Part shown: in pieces, positions 55,797 to 64,000 of the stretch
Numbering within the stretch: position 1 is the first letter of the stretch
How the letters are laid out: every line of letters starts with the position of its first letter
From: Olsenella sp. KGMB02461
GTDB lineage: Bacteria; Actinomycetota; Coriobacteriia; Coriobacteriales; Atopobiaceae
Reading direction: 5' to 3'
Length of the DNA stretch: 64,000 nucleotides
Assembly (NCBI RefSeq): GCF_012584445.1
Contig: NZ_JABAHI010000008.1
Location: 930,001 to 994,000, forward strand
The notes under the pieces: model-generated
Told to the model about the DNA's origin: nothing
The model's input: only the letters and a program-made list of their open reading frames with translations
Database searches by the model: none
Made by a program: the position numbers and the translations under genes

Positions 55797-56818
55797 TAGC
55801 GCATGGCCTCCTTGAGCTCCTTGGCGGCTTGAGCGATGTCGGGCGCGTTATAAAGGGATCCGCCTGCTATCACTATGGCAGGATGCAAGGCGAGATAGTT
55901 GTCAAGGGTCTGGAGCGAGATGCCGCCAGCCACTGCGCAGCGAGATGGATCGACGGCGCCCACGAGTACTTCCAGGTCTTTAAGGGGCGTGCGGCCTTGG
56001 GCCTGGGCGTCCACGCCGGTATGAACGCACACGTAGTCGATGCCAAGGTCGATGACCTCTTGGGCGCGAGCCGCGATATCTGGGACGCAGATCATGTCGG
56101 CCATAGCCTTGCGGCCGTATTGATGGCAGACGTCGGCCACGTCTTTGATGGTGGCGTTGTCTGACACTGCCAGCACTGTCACGATGTCCGCTCCGGCTTC
56201 GCAAAGATCTTGCGCCTCGATGACGCCGCCATCCATGATTTTGGCATCGGCAAGCACACAGAGGTTGGGGAAAGCTGCTTTGAGGGCCTTCACCACATGG
56301 GCGCCTATGGCATGGAGGGTGCCCACGGGGATGTCGATGAAGCCGTCGACCCGGGCGGGCAAATAGCGCAGGAGCTTGTCCCACTGGCCTTGCTGGGTCC
56401 AGGTTTCGAACTGCTCGCGAGTGGTGGCGTGGTGGCCAAACTCGATAGTGGCGTCTTTGGGGGCATCCAAGATGACCCAGGCCTCGGGCTTGCCGCGGCC
56501 GCCGTTGTAGGTGGCGGCAAAAACGTCGTCAGGGTGAATCTGAATAGACAGCTCGTCGATGGGATCGAGGATGTTCACACGAATGGGCAGCTCCTGAGTG
56601 TCACAGTCGAAGAGGGCAGGCAGATCGCGGTAGAGCTCCGAGAGCGTGCAACCCAGCTCGGGGACGCCGCAGTCTGCGTGGCCGGGCAGCGCCACCACGT
56701 TGTAGACCTCGCCCAAAGGGGCCACCTGCGTGTGGTAGCCAAACTTGTCGCGCAGCCTGGTGCCTCCGCCCCACATGCGAGGCTCGTAATAGGGGTCGAT
56801 ACGATAGAGCTTGCTCAT
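55796..56818 (-). CDS. Chimera: ManA N-terminal half fused to HxlA C-terminal part
   Basis: 340 aa. Residues 1-170 are type I mannose-6-phosphate isomerase (RMWGGG, IHPDD, KPEAWVIL, PVGTLHAIG) and stop halfway through that fold. From HVVKALKAAFP onward it is 3-hexulose-6-phosphate synthase (ADAKIMDGG, VHTGVDAQAQG, AVAGGI) but lacks about the first 38 residues, including the first strand with its active-site Asp. I infer an in-frame deletion fusing manA to hxlA; neither activity is assured. Start ATG 56818. Coupled to hxlB. Confidence 0.8.
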   Translation of the reverse strand: MSKLYRIDPYYEPRMWGGGTRLRDKFGYHTQVAPLGEVYNVVALPGHADCGVPELGCTLSELYRDLPALFDCDTQELPIRVNILDPIDELSIQIHPDDVFAATYNGGRGKPEAWVILDAPKDATIEFGHHATTREQFETWTQQGQWDKLLRYLPARVDGFIDIPVGTLHAIGAHVVKALKAAFPNLCVLADAKIMDGGVIEAQDLCEAGADIVTVLAVSDNATIKDVADVCHQYGRKAMADMICVPDIAARAQEVIDLGIDYVCVHTGVDAQAQGRTPLKDLEVLVGAVDPSRCAVAGGISLQTLDNYLALHPAIVIAGGSLYNAPDIAQAAKELKEAMR

Positions 56819-56949
56819 GATGCTTCCAATCACTTGAGAGCCGGAATATGACTCTCACAATAGAGGAACATAGGGAAGCGGGTAATTTGCGTATTATTGC
56901 GTTTTGATGGATCGCAAGTCTTTGCAAAGTTTACAGTTGGCGCCCAGTG
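56819..56949 (-). promoter_or_regulatory. Promoter region with ACGCAA repeats
   Basis: On the minus strand AACGCAATAATACGCAAA occurs about 75 bp before the chimera start, next to CTTTGCAAAG. Direct repeats of this size suit a DeoR-type regulator such as the product of the adjacent upstream gene. Confidence 0.4.
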
Positions 56950-57717
56950 CTAATCGATACCTGCCACCAAGACCTTAAGTATGGGAGGTAGAGAGGCTCG
57001 GGTTTTCTCGGCAAGGGAATCGTCGGTGATAAGGGCGTCAATGGACTCCCAAGATGCGTAGGTATGAAGGCCAGGTTCTTGGAACTTGGAAGCAGCGGCA
57101 AGCACGTAGGTCAGGTCGCTTTGATCAATGACTACCTGCATAAGGTTAAGCTCGACGTAGGAGTGAGTGGTGGGGCCTGTTGAACCATGGAGGCCAGAGG
57201 TGCCTAGTAGCGCGAGATCAATGTGGACAGTGCGAAGAAAGCGGTCGGTCCAAGGGCCTAACAGGGATTCGTTCTTATGGCGCTTTTTGCCAGGAAGTAC
57301 AAACACGTTGTGGCGGGTGGCATCGAGCAGCTGGGCGGCTTCGAGGGATGGGGTGAAGATATCCAGCGGCTCGGCACGATTGAGGAAGGGCACACAAGCC
57401 AGCGCAGTAGTACCGGCATCTAGGTAGATTGAGTGGTTCTCTTGGATGTGAGCGCAGGCGCATCGAGCGATCTTCTCCTTGAGGTGGGAGGGATCGCTGC
57501 GAAAATCCAGAGGCATCTCGAGGCCGTAGCCGCGAAGTAGCGCGCCGCCGTGGGTACGCTGGGCAAGGCCCAGCTGCTCGAGGGCTACCAAGTCTTGGCG
57601 GATGGTTTCTCGGGTGACCTCATAGCGCTGCGCCAATTCAGCAGAGCGTACTGCTCCCTGCGCTTGCAGCAACTGAGCAATCTCTTGTTGGCGCTGAGCT
57701 GAAGTATAGGCAGCCAT
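56950..57717 (-). CDS. DeoR-family regulator
   Basis: 255 aa. N-terminal HTH (RSAELAQRYEVTRETIRQDL, then LEQLGLAQRTHGGAL) and a C-terminal DeoRC sugar-phosphate sensor (SIYLDAGTTALACVP, DLALLGTSGLHG). I start it at the ATG at 57717; the longer open frame is leader. Upstream of the ManA-HxlA/hxlB operon on the same strand and likely its regulator. Confidence 0.9.
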   Translation of the reverse strand: MAAYTSAQRQQEIAQLLQAQGAVRSAELAQRYEVTRETIRQDLVALEQLGLAQRTHGGALLRGYGLEMPLDFRSDPSHLKEKIARCACAHIQENHSIYLDAGTTALACVPFLNRAEPLDIFTPSLEAAQLLDATRHNVFVLPGKKRHKNESLLGPWTDRFLRTVHIDLALLGTSGLHGSTGPTTHSYVELNLMQVVIDQSDLTYVLAAASKFQEPGLHTYASWESIDALITDDSLAEKTRASLPPILKVLVAGID

Positions 57718-58072
57718 ACTCGCATCCCTGAGCTGAGGTGTACTGACTTGATAGTAGCGGGTTGCGAGTATCTGCGGAGCGCTGCATTTGGGAGAGTGGC
57801 GCCGGAAGACGGGGTGCGGCTTGCCGAGAAGGCTTGTGAGCAAGTGTAGGGAGCCTAAAGGAGGGCAATTCTCGTAATGAGGCGAGTGTCAGCAATGGAG
57901 TTTTGCGTTGTCCCATTGCTCACTAGCCTTCTGAGCATGGTGCCACTTGCTTTGAGAGCTTGTGAGCAAGTTGGTTGGGGAGCCATCGAAGGACTCCGAC
58001 CATTTTGGTGTCCAATATGCCGACCAACGCAAAAAGGCCACCGGCAATACACCGATGACCTGCGATTTTAAC

Positions 58073-58148
58073 TGGAGCCAGTTACCAGACTTGAACTGGT
58101 GACCCCCGCTTTACGAGAGCGGTGCTCTACCAACTGAGCTAAACTGGC
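58073..58148 (-). tRNA. tRNA-Thr (anticodon CGU)
   Basis: 76 nt including an encoded CCA. The full cloverleaf can be drawn: acceptor GCCAGTT/AACTGGC, D arm GCTC/GAGC, anticodon stem CCGCT/AGCGG with loop CTCGTAA, T arm ACCAG/CTGGT. Anticodon CGT reads codon ACG. Confidence 0.96.
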
Positions 58149-58226
58149 GCGATCTCATACTATAAAGGCTCCCCCACGGGCATGCAAGTCCATCGTAGTC
58201 GTCATGCGTGATAGGCAGTGCAGCCT

Positions 58227-58267
58227 GCTTTGAACTGGCCCCTCCCCGCTTTACGAGAATGGTGCTC
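58227..58267 (-). repeat. Partial tRNA-Thr copy
   Basis: About 41 bp matching the T-loop to anticodon-arm part of the adjacent tRNA-Thr (TTGAACTGG, CCCCGCTTTACGAGA, GGTGCTC shared, with small changes between). It could be the remnant of an integration event (att-like) or a decayed tandem tRNA. Confidence 0.7.
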
Positions 58268-58375
58268 GCTATTAGAAGCTTCACTGCATGTCTTCCCACG
58301 AGGTTCTCGTTAAAAGTGGGGGTAACTGCACTGGGGTTATACAAAACCCCAGTGCAGTTACCCTTCTAATAGCGA
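58266..58375. repeat. Nested inverted repeats
   Basis: Outer pair TCGCTATTAGAAG (58266-58278) and CTTCTAATAGCGA (58363-58375) encloses a 19-bp perfect hairpin (58320-58338 and 58345-58363, loop ATACAA). The outer left arm directly abuts the partial tRNA copy. The inner hairpin may terminate the leftward PNP gene. Confidence 0.7.
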
Positions 58376-58492
58376 ATCTGGCGTCCTGATAGCGAGTCTG
58401 ACGTCCTAACCCATGCCACAAAGGCGCTAATAACGAGCCAGTAGTCCCTGGCAGCGGGAAACGCCGGAGAGCGCCGAGGCCCGACAAGCAGC

Positions 58493-59689
58493 CTACAGCT
58501 TGGTGAGAACGCCGCGGATAAGGGCCTCGAAGTCTGCGGCGTGGGTGGCGGCGTAGGAGAGCACGGTCTCGTGGGTGACTCCGGGAGCGCCGGCTTGGTT
58601 AGCTGAAAGCGTGAGTCCCAGCACGTTCATGCCCAGGCCGTGAGCCAGCACCACCTCGTTGACCACGGACATGGCGGTATAGGAGGCACCGCAGATGGCC
58701 ATGGCGCGGGCCTCGGCAGGGCTTTCGAAGCTGGGGCCGCAGATGCCGGCCAAGACACCCTCAGAGAGCTGGATGGAGAGATCGGCTGCCACGCCCTTGC
58801 AGATCTCGCGCAGGTAGGGAGTATAGGCGTCGCTCATGTCCACAAAGGGAGTGTCCAAGCCGCGAAGGTTGTCCTCGCCCACCAGCGGGTTTTGCCCAGT
58901 GAGATTGAGTTGATCGGTAATTAAACCCAGTCCCAAAGGCGCCTGGCCTTCGATGGCGCCGGTGGCACAGGCAAAGACGATGTCTTTGCAGCCCAGATGA
59001 TGGGCGTGGCGCACCAACGAAGTGACCTGGGAGACCGTGTAGCCCTGGTACAGGTGGACACGGCCCGGATAGACCACCACGGGGACGCCCTCCAGCGTAC
59101 CCACAGTGACCTCGAAGGAATGGCCGCTCACTGGGCGGGCGCCCAGAGGGAAGCCGGGGATGTCCTCATAGGCGATTCTGCGGACAGGGGTGACCGCCTG
59201 GGCCAAAGAGCCCAAACCCGTGCCCAAACACAGGGCAACGGGGTGCTCCATAGTGGGGTGGCAGGACTCGACAGTGTGCTCATCAACCACGCAAAATCCC
59301 TCCTTAGCCAGCAGGCGGGCCGCAATGCCTGCGCCGGCGCGAAGCGTTCCTGTGAAGCTTCCATCATAAACGTGCGAAGTGCCGCAGCTGGGACTTTTGG
59401 ACTTGAGCACGCACAACGTCGCCCCAGAGCCGCGAGCGGCATCTAGGGCAGCGCGCGCCCCGGCTTCGAAGGCGTTGGTGACGTCGTCGCCTGTGGACAG
59501 CACTACCCTATCGCCGCAAATCTCCGCCGGAGGCCTGGGACTGGCGAGCCCGCCCAAGGTCTCGGGGCAGATGGGGCACACCTCCACACCGGGCGCCTCG
59601 CATAAATGTTGTACCGCCCAAGAAGGCTTGGCGCCCCCGTCATAGCGACAAGGAGCGCCAAGCATGCAATGACTTACTACAACGCGCAT
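58493..59689 (-). CDS. DUF523 - purine nucleoside phosphorylase fusion
   Basis: 398 aa. Residues 1-140 are DUF523 (MLGAPCRYDGG, CPETLGGLASPRPPAEI, KSPSCGTSHVYDG). Residues about 145-398 are class I purine nucleoside phosphorylase (GTGLGSLAQAV, GRVHLYQGY with active-site His, GPSFESPAEARAM with Glu, SANQAGAPGVTHE with Asn). It phosphorolyses purine nucleosides in the cytosol; DUF523 is uncharacterised. The two are normally separate. Six bp after the SurA-like gene on the same strand. Confidence 0.9.
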   Translation of the reverse strand: MRVVVSHCMLGAPCRYDGGAKPSWAVQHLCEAPGVEVCPICPETLGGLASPRPPAEICGDRVVLSTGDDVTNAFEAGARAALDAARGSGATLCVLKSKSPSCGTSHVYDGSFTGTLRAGAGIAARLLAKEGFCVVDEHTVESCHPTMEHPVALCLGTGLGSLAQAVTPVRRIAYEDIPGFPLGARPVSGHSFEVTVGTLEGVPVVVYPGRVHLYQGYTVSQVTSLVRHAHHLGCKDIVFACATGAIEGQAPLGLGLITDQLNLTGQNPLVGEDNLRGLDTPFVDMSDAYTPYLREICKGVAADLSIQLSEGVLAGICGPSFESPAEARAMAICGASYTAMSVVNEVVLAHGLGMNVLGLTLSANQAGAPGVTHETVLSYAATHAADFEALIRGVLTKL

Positions 59690-59695
59690 AGGCCG

Positions 59696-60634
59696 TTAGG
59701 AAACCAGCTCGCCAATGGTGAGGTTCGCCTGGGCCAGCAAGCCGTTGACGTAGTTGGTCCAGGTGGTGTTGGCGGCGGAGGCCACCTGGGAGTACTGCTG
59801 ATAGGCCACGTAATAGGCGTTCTGTGCCTGGTTGTAGGTGGCAGAATCTGCCGAGAAGGACTCATCCTTCAGAGCAGCATAATAGGGGCCGTCCTCACGG
59901 GCCCAGGTGCCTTTGTCGGCATCCCACTCGTCGCCCAGCAGGTTCACGATGTAGGCGCCGTAGTCGGCGGTGGCGGTGTCGGCGTTGCCGTCGGCTGGCT
60001 CGGTGGGAGCAGTGGGCGCGGTGCCAGCATCAGAACCCACCACCTTGTCGTAGAGCTGCTTGGTGCCCGCAGAGGCGCGCACGGTCTCCTTGACCTGGTC
60101 CTCGGTCATGCCGTAGTTCTGGGCGATGGTCGCATAGTCATCGGTGCCCAGGGTGTCCTTGGCATAGGCGGCCATGTCCTCATCGCTCACTTGGATGCCC
60201 TCGGCAGCCACTGCATCCTCCAGGATGGAGTTGCGGGCGCAGGAGAGCACCTCGTCTGCGGAAGGCATGCGGTAGGAGCCATCATCCTGTTTGGCCTTGT
60301 CCACGCCAGAGGACTGGTCCAGCGCCTGGCGCGCAGTGATGGTCTTGGTTGCGCCCTTGTAGGTATAAGAGCCCACTGCGCTGTCCAGCTCGCTCTCTTG
60401 CAGCGTGGTCTTGCCAGACACCAAACCGGGAGTGCCGCCCAGGGCGAACTTGCCCACCAGCAGGCCCGCCACCACTGCGATGACGGCGATCGCCACCATC
60501 TGCACCAGGGTGAACTTGGGCTTTGCAGGGGTTTTGCCAGGCTTGGAGCCTGCAGGCTTGGGAGCCTGGGCCGTATGGGCTGCCTTGGAGGCAGGTTCTT
60601 GGGTCTCCAGGTTGTCGTTCTTCTCGGTTGCCAT
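59696..60634 (-). CDS. Membrane-anchored SurA-N-like secreted protein
   Basis: 312 aa from the ATG at 60634. A Lys/Pro/Ala-rich cytosolic tail (about 40 residues) is followed by one membrane helix (VQMVAIAVIAVVAGLLVGKFAL), then a helical extracytoplasmic domain (SILEDAVAAEGIQVSDEDMAAYAKD, NYGMTEDQVKETV) similar to SurA/trigger-factor-like chaperone N-domains, with a Thr/Pro/Asp-rich loop. No peptidyl-prolyl isomerase domain. Probably a folding factor or an orphan. Region 60635-60963 holds its promoter and no other gene. Confidence 0.7.
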   Translation of the reverse strand: MATEKNDNLETQEPASKAAHTAQAPKPAGSKPGKTPAKPKFTLVQMVAIAVIAVVAGLLVGKFALGGTPGLVSGKTTLQESELDSAVGSYTYKGATKTITARQALDQSSGVDKAKQDDGSYRMPSADEVLSCARNSILEDAVAAEGIQVSDEDMAAYAKDTLGTDDYATIAQNYGMTEDQVKETVRASAGTKQLYDKVVGSDAGTAPTAPTEPADGNADTATADYGAYIVNLLGDEWDADKGTWAREDGPYYAALKDESFSADSATYNQAQNAYYVAYQQYSQVASAANTTWTNYVNGLLAQANLTIGELVS

Positions 60635-60963
60635 AAAACTCTTATCCCTTTCTGTCTGAAACCGCGGCACTTTGGCAGCTTCGTGTTAGAAGTCGTGCCC
60701 CTGGCGCCCCAGGAAGGCGCATGGGGGCTTAAGCCAAAGGCCGTGCGCATCCCCTAGGTACGGAGTGCGCTGCAGCCATCCAGTCTATACTTTCATGTTT
60801 TCTGTGAATGGCTGCAATCATACTGATAAGTATCAATATACCGTAAGGGTTTTGTTGGATTTGCCTTAGCTCTAAGATTCTGAGGCGCCCAGGAAGCTTG
60901 CCAAGGGGCAGCCCGCCGCCATGAGGGCCGCAGCGACGTCTGACCGGGCACCCATGGAGAGGC

Positions 60964-62070
60964 CTAGGCGCTGCGCCAGGGCTTTTGGGCTACGGCCTCT
61001 GCCACCGCATCGCCGTAGGCGGTGCAGCCGGCGGCTCCTTGAGCGCTGCCAGTAAGGTTGCGGCGGATGTCGGCGGTGACGCAGGCGCCTTGAGCCAACA
61101 CCCAGCGGACAGCCTGACGCACATCGTCGCCGGCGGCCTTCTCGCCCAGATGATCCAACATCATGGCTGCCGAAAGAATGAGAGCCGTGGGGTTGGCGAT
61201 ATCCTGGCCAGCGATGTCTGGTGCCGAGCCATGCGTAGCCTCGAAGATGGCGCAGTCGCGGCCGATGTTTGCCCCGGGCGCAAGGCCCAAGCCGCCTACC
61301 AGACCAGCGCAGAGATCGCTCACAATGTCGCCGTAGAGGTTGGGCAGCACCAGCACGTCGAAGTCTGCGGGGTTTACCACCAGGCCCATGCAGCAGGCGT
61401 CGATGATGCGGGTCTCGAACTCGATCTCTGGATAGTCTTGGGCCACGCGTTGGGCGGTGTGCATAAAGAGGCCGTCGGTGGCCTTCATGATATTGGCTTT
61501 ATGCACGGCGCACACCTTGTGGCGGCCCTGGGCTTTTGCGTACTCGAAGGCATAGCGCACGATGCGCTCGGAACCCGAAACGGAGATGGGCTTGATGGAG
61601 ATGGCCGAGTCAGGGCGAATGGCACCCGGCTGCGCCCGGTCGATGGCCTCGATGATGTGGCGCGCCTGCGCAGAGCCCTGGTCAAACTCGATGCCGGCGT
61701 AGAGGTCCTCGGTGTTCTCGCGCACCACCACCAGGTCAACGTCGTTGTAGCGCGAGCCGTCGCCGGGCATGGACAGGCAGGGGCGCACACAGGAGTAGAG
61801 GTCGAACGCGCGGCGCAGAGCCACGTTGATGGAGCGAAAGCCCGATCCCACCGGCGTCGCCGTGGGCCCCTTGATGGCGACGCCCGTGGCAGCCACCGCA
61901 TCCAGCGTCTCCTGAGGCAGCGGGGTGCCGCACAGCTCATAGGTGCCGGCGCCTGCCTGAGCCTCACGCCAATGGATCTTCACCCCCGTCGCCGCCACAA
62001 CGCGCTGCATGGCAGCGCAGATCTCTGGGCCGATGCCGTCTCCGGGGATGAGCGTCACAGTGTGGGTCAT
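60964..62070 (-). CDS. Isocitrate/isopropylmalate dehydrogenase family (NAD-type Icd-like)
   Basis: 368 aa. LIPGDGIGPEIC at the start, CVRPCLSMPG, VVVRENTEDLYAGIEF and ATHGSAPDIAGQDIANPTA all fit the beta-decarboxylating dehydrogenase family. The ENTEDLYAG signature favours isocitrate (or homoisocitrate) over 3-isopropylmalate. It would yield 2-oxoglutarate for glutamate synthesis. The C-terminus ends in an Ala/Gly-rich tail. I start it at the ATG at 62070. Confidence 0.88.
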   Translation of the reverse strand: MTHTVTLIPGDGIGPEICAAMQRVVAATGVKIHWREAQAGAGTYELCGTPLPQETLDAVAATGVAIKGPTATPVGSGFRSINVALRRAFDLYSCVRPCLSMPGDGSRYNDVDLVVVRENTEDLYAGIEFDQGSAQARHIIEAIDRAQPGAIRPDSAISIKPISVSGSERIVRYAFEYAKAQGRHKVCAVHKANIMKATDGLFMHTAQRVAQDYPEIEFETRIIDACCMGLVVNPADFDVLVLPNLYGDIVSDLCAGLVGGLGLAPGANIGRDCAIFEATHGSAPDIAGQDIANPTALILSAAMMLDHLGEKAAGDDVRQAVRWVLAQGACVTADIRRNLTGSAQGAAGCTAYGDAVAEAVAQKPWRSA

Positions 62071-62182
62071 GAGGCCTTCTCTCTTGCTGGTGGCGATGGT
62101 AGGGGTTTCTCGGCAAAAAGACGATGGGGCGAAGCTGGGGTTTTGTGCCCTTGCCCCTCCCGCTGCCGAGAAAAGCGAGCAA

Positions 62183-62989
62183 CTAGTTGCGGGGAGCCTG
62201 ACAGGCTTCGACGATGCCTTTGGAGAAGGCGCGGATGTAGGGCAACGTGGACTTCTCGGAGTCAAAGGCGACGCGGCTGGCCAGCGCCTCGCGCACCTCT
62301 TGGGGCGCGGGGCCTGCGGCAAACTCGATGAGGGCGGTGAGCATGTTGCGGTACTCGGGGTCGCCGTGGTAGCACTGGATGGCCTCGTCGAGCAGGGGCC
62401 ATACCTGGCTGGCGAGCTCGGGGGTGGAGAGACCCTCGGCGATGAGCAGGCGGAAGCCGGCCAGGCGCACCATGGAGGAGCCTTCGTCGAAGAGAGCGGT
62501 CTCTGCGGCGTCGATGGCGCCGGTGCAGGCTGCCGGATCCAGCGTGGCGATGGCGGTGAGGGCGTTTAGGACCTCCCAGCGGGTCTGGGCCTCGGGGCGA
62601 CCCACTGCATCTACCAGCACGTCCACCTTGTCCAAAAGCATCTGGGGCCGCACCTTGGCGATCTCTGCGATCTCGTGGGCGGTGTTTTGGCGAGTGCGGC
62701 GGGAGGCCTCGCTCAATCCCTCCAGCAAGAGGTCCAAGGTGGGCTCGGGCTGCTCGGGCCCTTCCTCGTCTGCCAGGGCATCCTCCAGCGCCTGGTTGGC
62801 CAAGGCGTCAGCCTCCACCGGATCGCTGGCCATGGCTTGGGCCACCTCAACCACGTTGGCGGGGGTCACAAAAGAAGCCACCACGCCGGCCTCTGCGTCC
62901 TTCTCGCGAATGTGGTCGAAGGCGGCCTGGACAAGCTTGTCATCGCTCAGATCTGACATGGGCGTGACCTCGGGGTTTGTGTCGCTCAT
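62183..62989 (-). CDS. HEAT-repeat-like protein
   Basis: 268 aa, acidic, all-helical, with repeated pairs of helices (RRTRQNTAHEIAEIAKVRPQ, ETRWEVLNALTAIATLDP-like, SSMVRLAGFRLLIAEGL) typical of HEAT/armadillo-like scaffolds. No signal or membrane segment. Function unknown. Followed by icd after 112 bp, in which two TGCCGAGAA motifs occur. Confidence 0.65.
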   Translation of the reverse strand: MSDTNPEVTPMSDLSDDKLVQAAFDHIREKDAEAGVVASFVTPANVVEVAQAMASDPVEADALANQALEDALADEEGPEQPEPTLDLLLEGLSEASRRTRQNTAHEIAEIAKVRPQMLLDKVDVLVDAVGRPEAQTRWEVLNALTAIATLDPAACTGAIDAAETALFDEGSSMVRLAGFRLLIAEGLSTPELASQVWPLLDEAIQCYHGDPEYRNMLTALIEFAAGPAPQEVREALASRVAFDSEKSTLPYIRAFSKGIVEACQAPRN

Positions 62990-63086
62990 GTAGTACTCCC
63001 TCCTCGCCTATGAAGGCGTATAGGTGCCTAGAGACAAGAGCCTGAGGCTCAAAACGCGCAGATGGCGCAGGCGCCGCACAGAGCAC

Positions 63087-63641
63087 CTAGGAACTTTTGC
63101 CCCGGCGGTCTGCCTGACGGCCCGGATCTGCCACCGAGATGAGCTGAGGCTCATCTGACTCCGGCTCGCCTTCTGGCTTGCGCTTGGCCCAGCCAGTGCC
63201 GGCAGCGGCCACCTTCTTAGGCTTGGGATGGGCCGCTGCCGCGGCGCCTTGAGGCGCCGGCGCCGAGGAGGGCGAGCCTCCTGGACGGGAAGGCGCGGGC
63301 TTCTCGGCACCCTGGGGTGCGGCCTTGGACTTGCGCCTTTGCAAGAAGCGGTCCAGCGATGCCCAAGGGCCCGTGGATTGCCCATAGCCCATGCGCAGGC
63401 CGGCGATGGCGCCGCCCAAAGCTCCAATGGCGCCAAAGGAGAGCACCACCCAACCAGCGGCCCAGATGAAGGCCGAGACCACAATGCCTAGCACGTAGGC
63501 GATGGCGTTGTCTTTCCAAAAGGTTTTGGAATCCGGGATGGTTTCGCCCACGCGGTTGCCCGCCTCAAAGCCCAGCACCACGCCGAAGACGGCGATGAGG
63601 AGGCTTGCAACGGTGATGGCAAATCCGTCGTCCACTCCCAT
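63087..63641 (-). CDS. Membrane protein with Pro/Ala-rich cytosolic tail
   Basis: 184 aa. Two or three membrane helices in the first 90 residues (FAITVASLLIAVFGVVLGF, AYVLGIVVSAFIWAAGWVVL, SFGAIGALGGAIAGLRMGYG), then a basic Pro/Ala-rich low-complexity tail. Starts 9 bp after the stop of the His/Cys-rich gene. Function unknown. Confidence 0.7.
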   Translation of the reverse strand: MGVDDGFAITVASLLIAVFGVVLGFEAGNRVGETIPDSKTFWKDNAIAYVLGIVVSAFIWAAGWVVLSFGAIGALGGAIAGLRMGYGQSTGPWASLDRFLQRRKSKAAPQGAEKPAPSRPGGSPSSAPAPQGAAAAAHPKPKKVAAAGTGWAKRKPEGEPESDEPQLISVADPGRQADRRGKSS

Positions 63642-63650
63642 GGGCCTCCC

Positions 63651-64000
63651 TTAGTTGTGATGGCAGCAGCCGCCGCCATGTCCTTGGCCGTGGCCGCCGC
63701 AGCATCCGTCCCCATGGCCGTGCCGGCGGTCGTGGCCATCGCAGCAGCCTTCGCCATGCTCGTGGTCATGATGGTGGCCGCAGCCGCAGCCGTCCTCGCC
63801 CTCGTCAAAGCCCCGAGCGTCGGGGTCTTGGGCGAGCGCCGGATTCAAGCCGGCCTCCTGGGCGTCTTGGGCGCTGGCATAGATGAGCTCCAGCGCCTGG
63901 GTGCCCATGGTGGCGCCTCCCATGCGGGCCAGCATGTCGTAGAGCAAGCGAGCGGTCTCAGCGCCGGGCAGCGGCAGATCAGAGTCTGCAGCGGCATCGT
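63651..64000 (-). CDS. His/Cys-rich metal-binding protein (5' end outside window)
   Basis: The frame stays open to the window edge, so the N-terminus is missing. The visible part has a helical domain (LLYDMLARMGGATMGTQALE) and an acidic linker, then a 47-residue tail with 12 His and 8 Cys in GHGHG and GCC clusters. The tail suggests Ni, Zn or Co storage or delivery. First visible gene of a pair with the membrane protein at 63087. Confidence 0.75.
   Translation of the reverse strand, partial: DAAADSDLPLPGAETARLLYDMLARMGGATMGTQALELIYASAQDAQEAGLNPALAQDPDARGFDEGEDGCGCGHHHDHEHGEGCCDGHDRRHGHGDGCCGGHGQGHGGGCCHHN

Overview
The window is high-GC chromosomal DNA of an anaerobic actinobacterium, most likely a Coriobacteriia member of the Olsenella/Atopobium type. 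The clues are a mycobacterial/actinobacterial-type integration host factor, an arginine deiminase cluster, a monomeric [FeFe]-hydrogenase, Feo iron uptake, a PTS sugar system, and a hypothetical protein of a kind I associate with Coriobacteriia. The genus is inferred from gene content only.

Layout. 0-5.2 kb: feoA-feoA-feoB iron transport, a FadR-type regulator and a small orphan gene. 5.2-6.0 kb: gene-free, rich in palindromes and repeats. 6.0-9.7 kb: HAD phosphatase, aspS, orphan AbiEi-like antitoxin. 10-16.2 kb: arginine deiminase locus, with a leftward pair (deiminase paralogue plus XRE/S24-like regulator) divergent from a rightward antiporter-arcA-argF operon. 16.2-23.8 kb: small RHH-like gene, [FeFe]-hydrogenase, heterodimeric ABC exporter with MarR regulator. 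23.8-30 kb: hisS operon and a polar amino-acid ABC importer. 30-39.2 kb: a DUF559-like protein, ilvE, threonine aldolase, two DMT transporters, small kinase/HAD genes, mihF. 39.2-49.8 kb: lower-GC island with a broken restriction-modification system (IS insertion plus in-frame stop), an IetAS-like ATPase/subtilase pair, pseudogenes, a lipoprotein, cutC, and an antitoxin with a toxin remnant. 50-57.7 kb: carbohydrate locus (esterase, lipase-family hydrolase, PTS EIIBCA, RpiR, hxlB, a ManA-HxlA chimera, DeoR). 58-64 kb: tRNA-Thr and a partial tRNA copy, a DUF523-PNP fusion, a membrane-anchored SurA-like protein, isocitrate dehydrogenase, a HEAT-like protein, and a His/Cys-rich protein cut by the window edge.

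The strongest candidate for something undescribed is the arginine locus. The deiminase paralogue has Ser in place of the catalytic Cys. Its co-transcribed regulator has lost both the Ser and the Lys of the S24 dyad. Two TATGA-N9-TCATA sites lie 31 bp apart in the divergent promoter. I infer a pseudoenzyme-based arginine-sensing regulator. Other signals are an IS insertion whose precise removal restores a methyltransferase frame, an in-frame ManA-HxlA chimera that lost parts of both enzymes, and a family of composite intergenic elements (palindrome, conserved core, degenerate tandem repeats).
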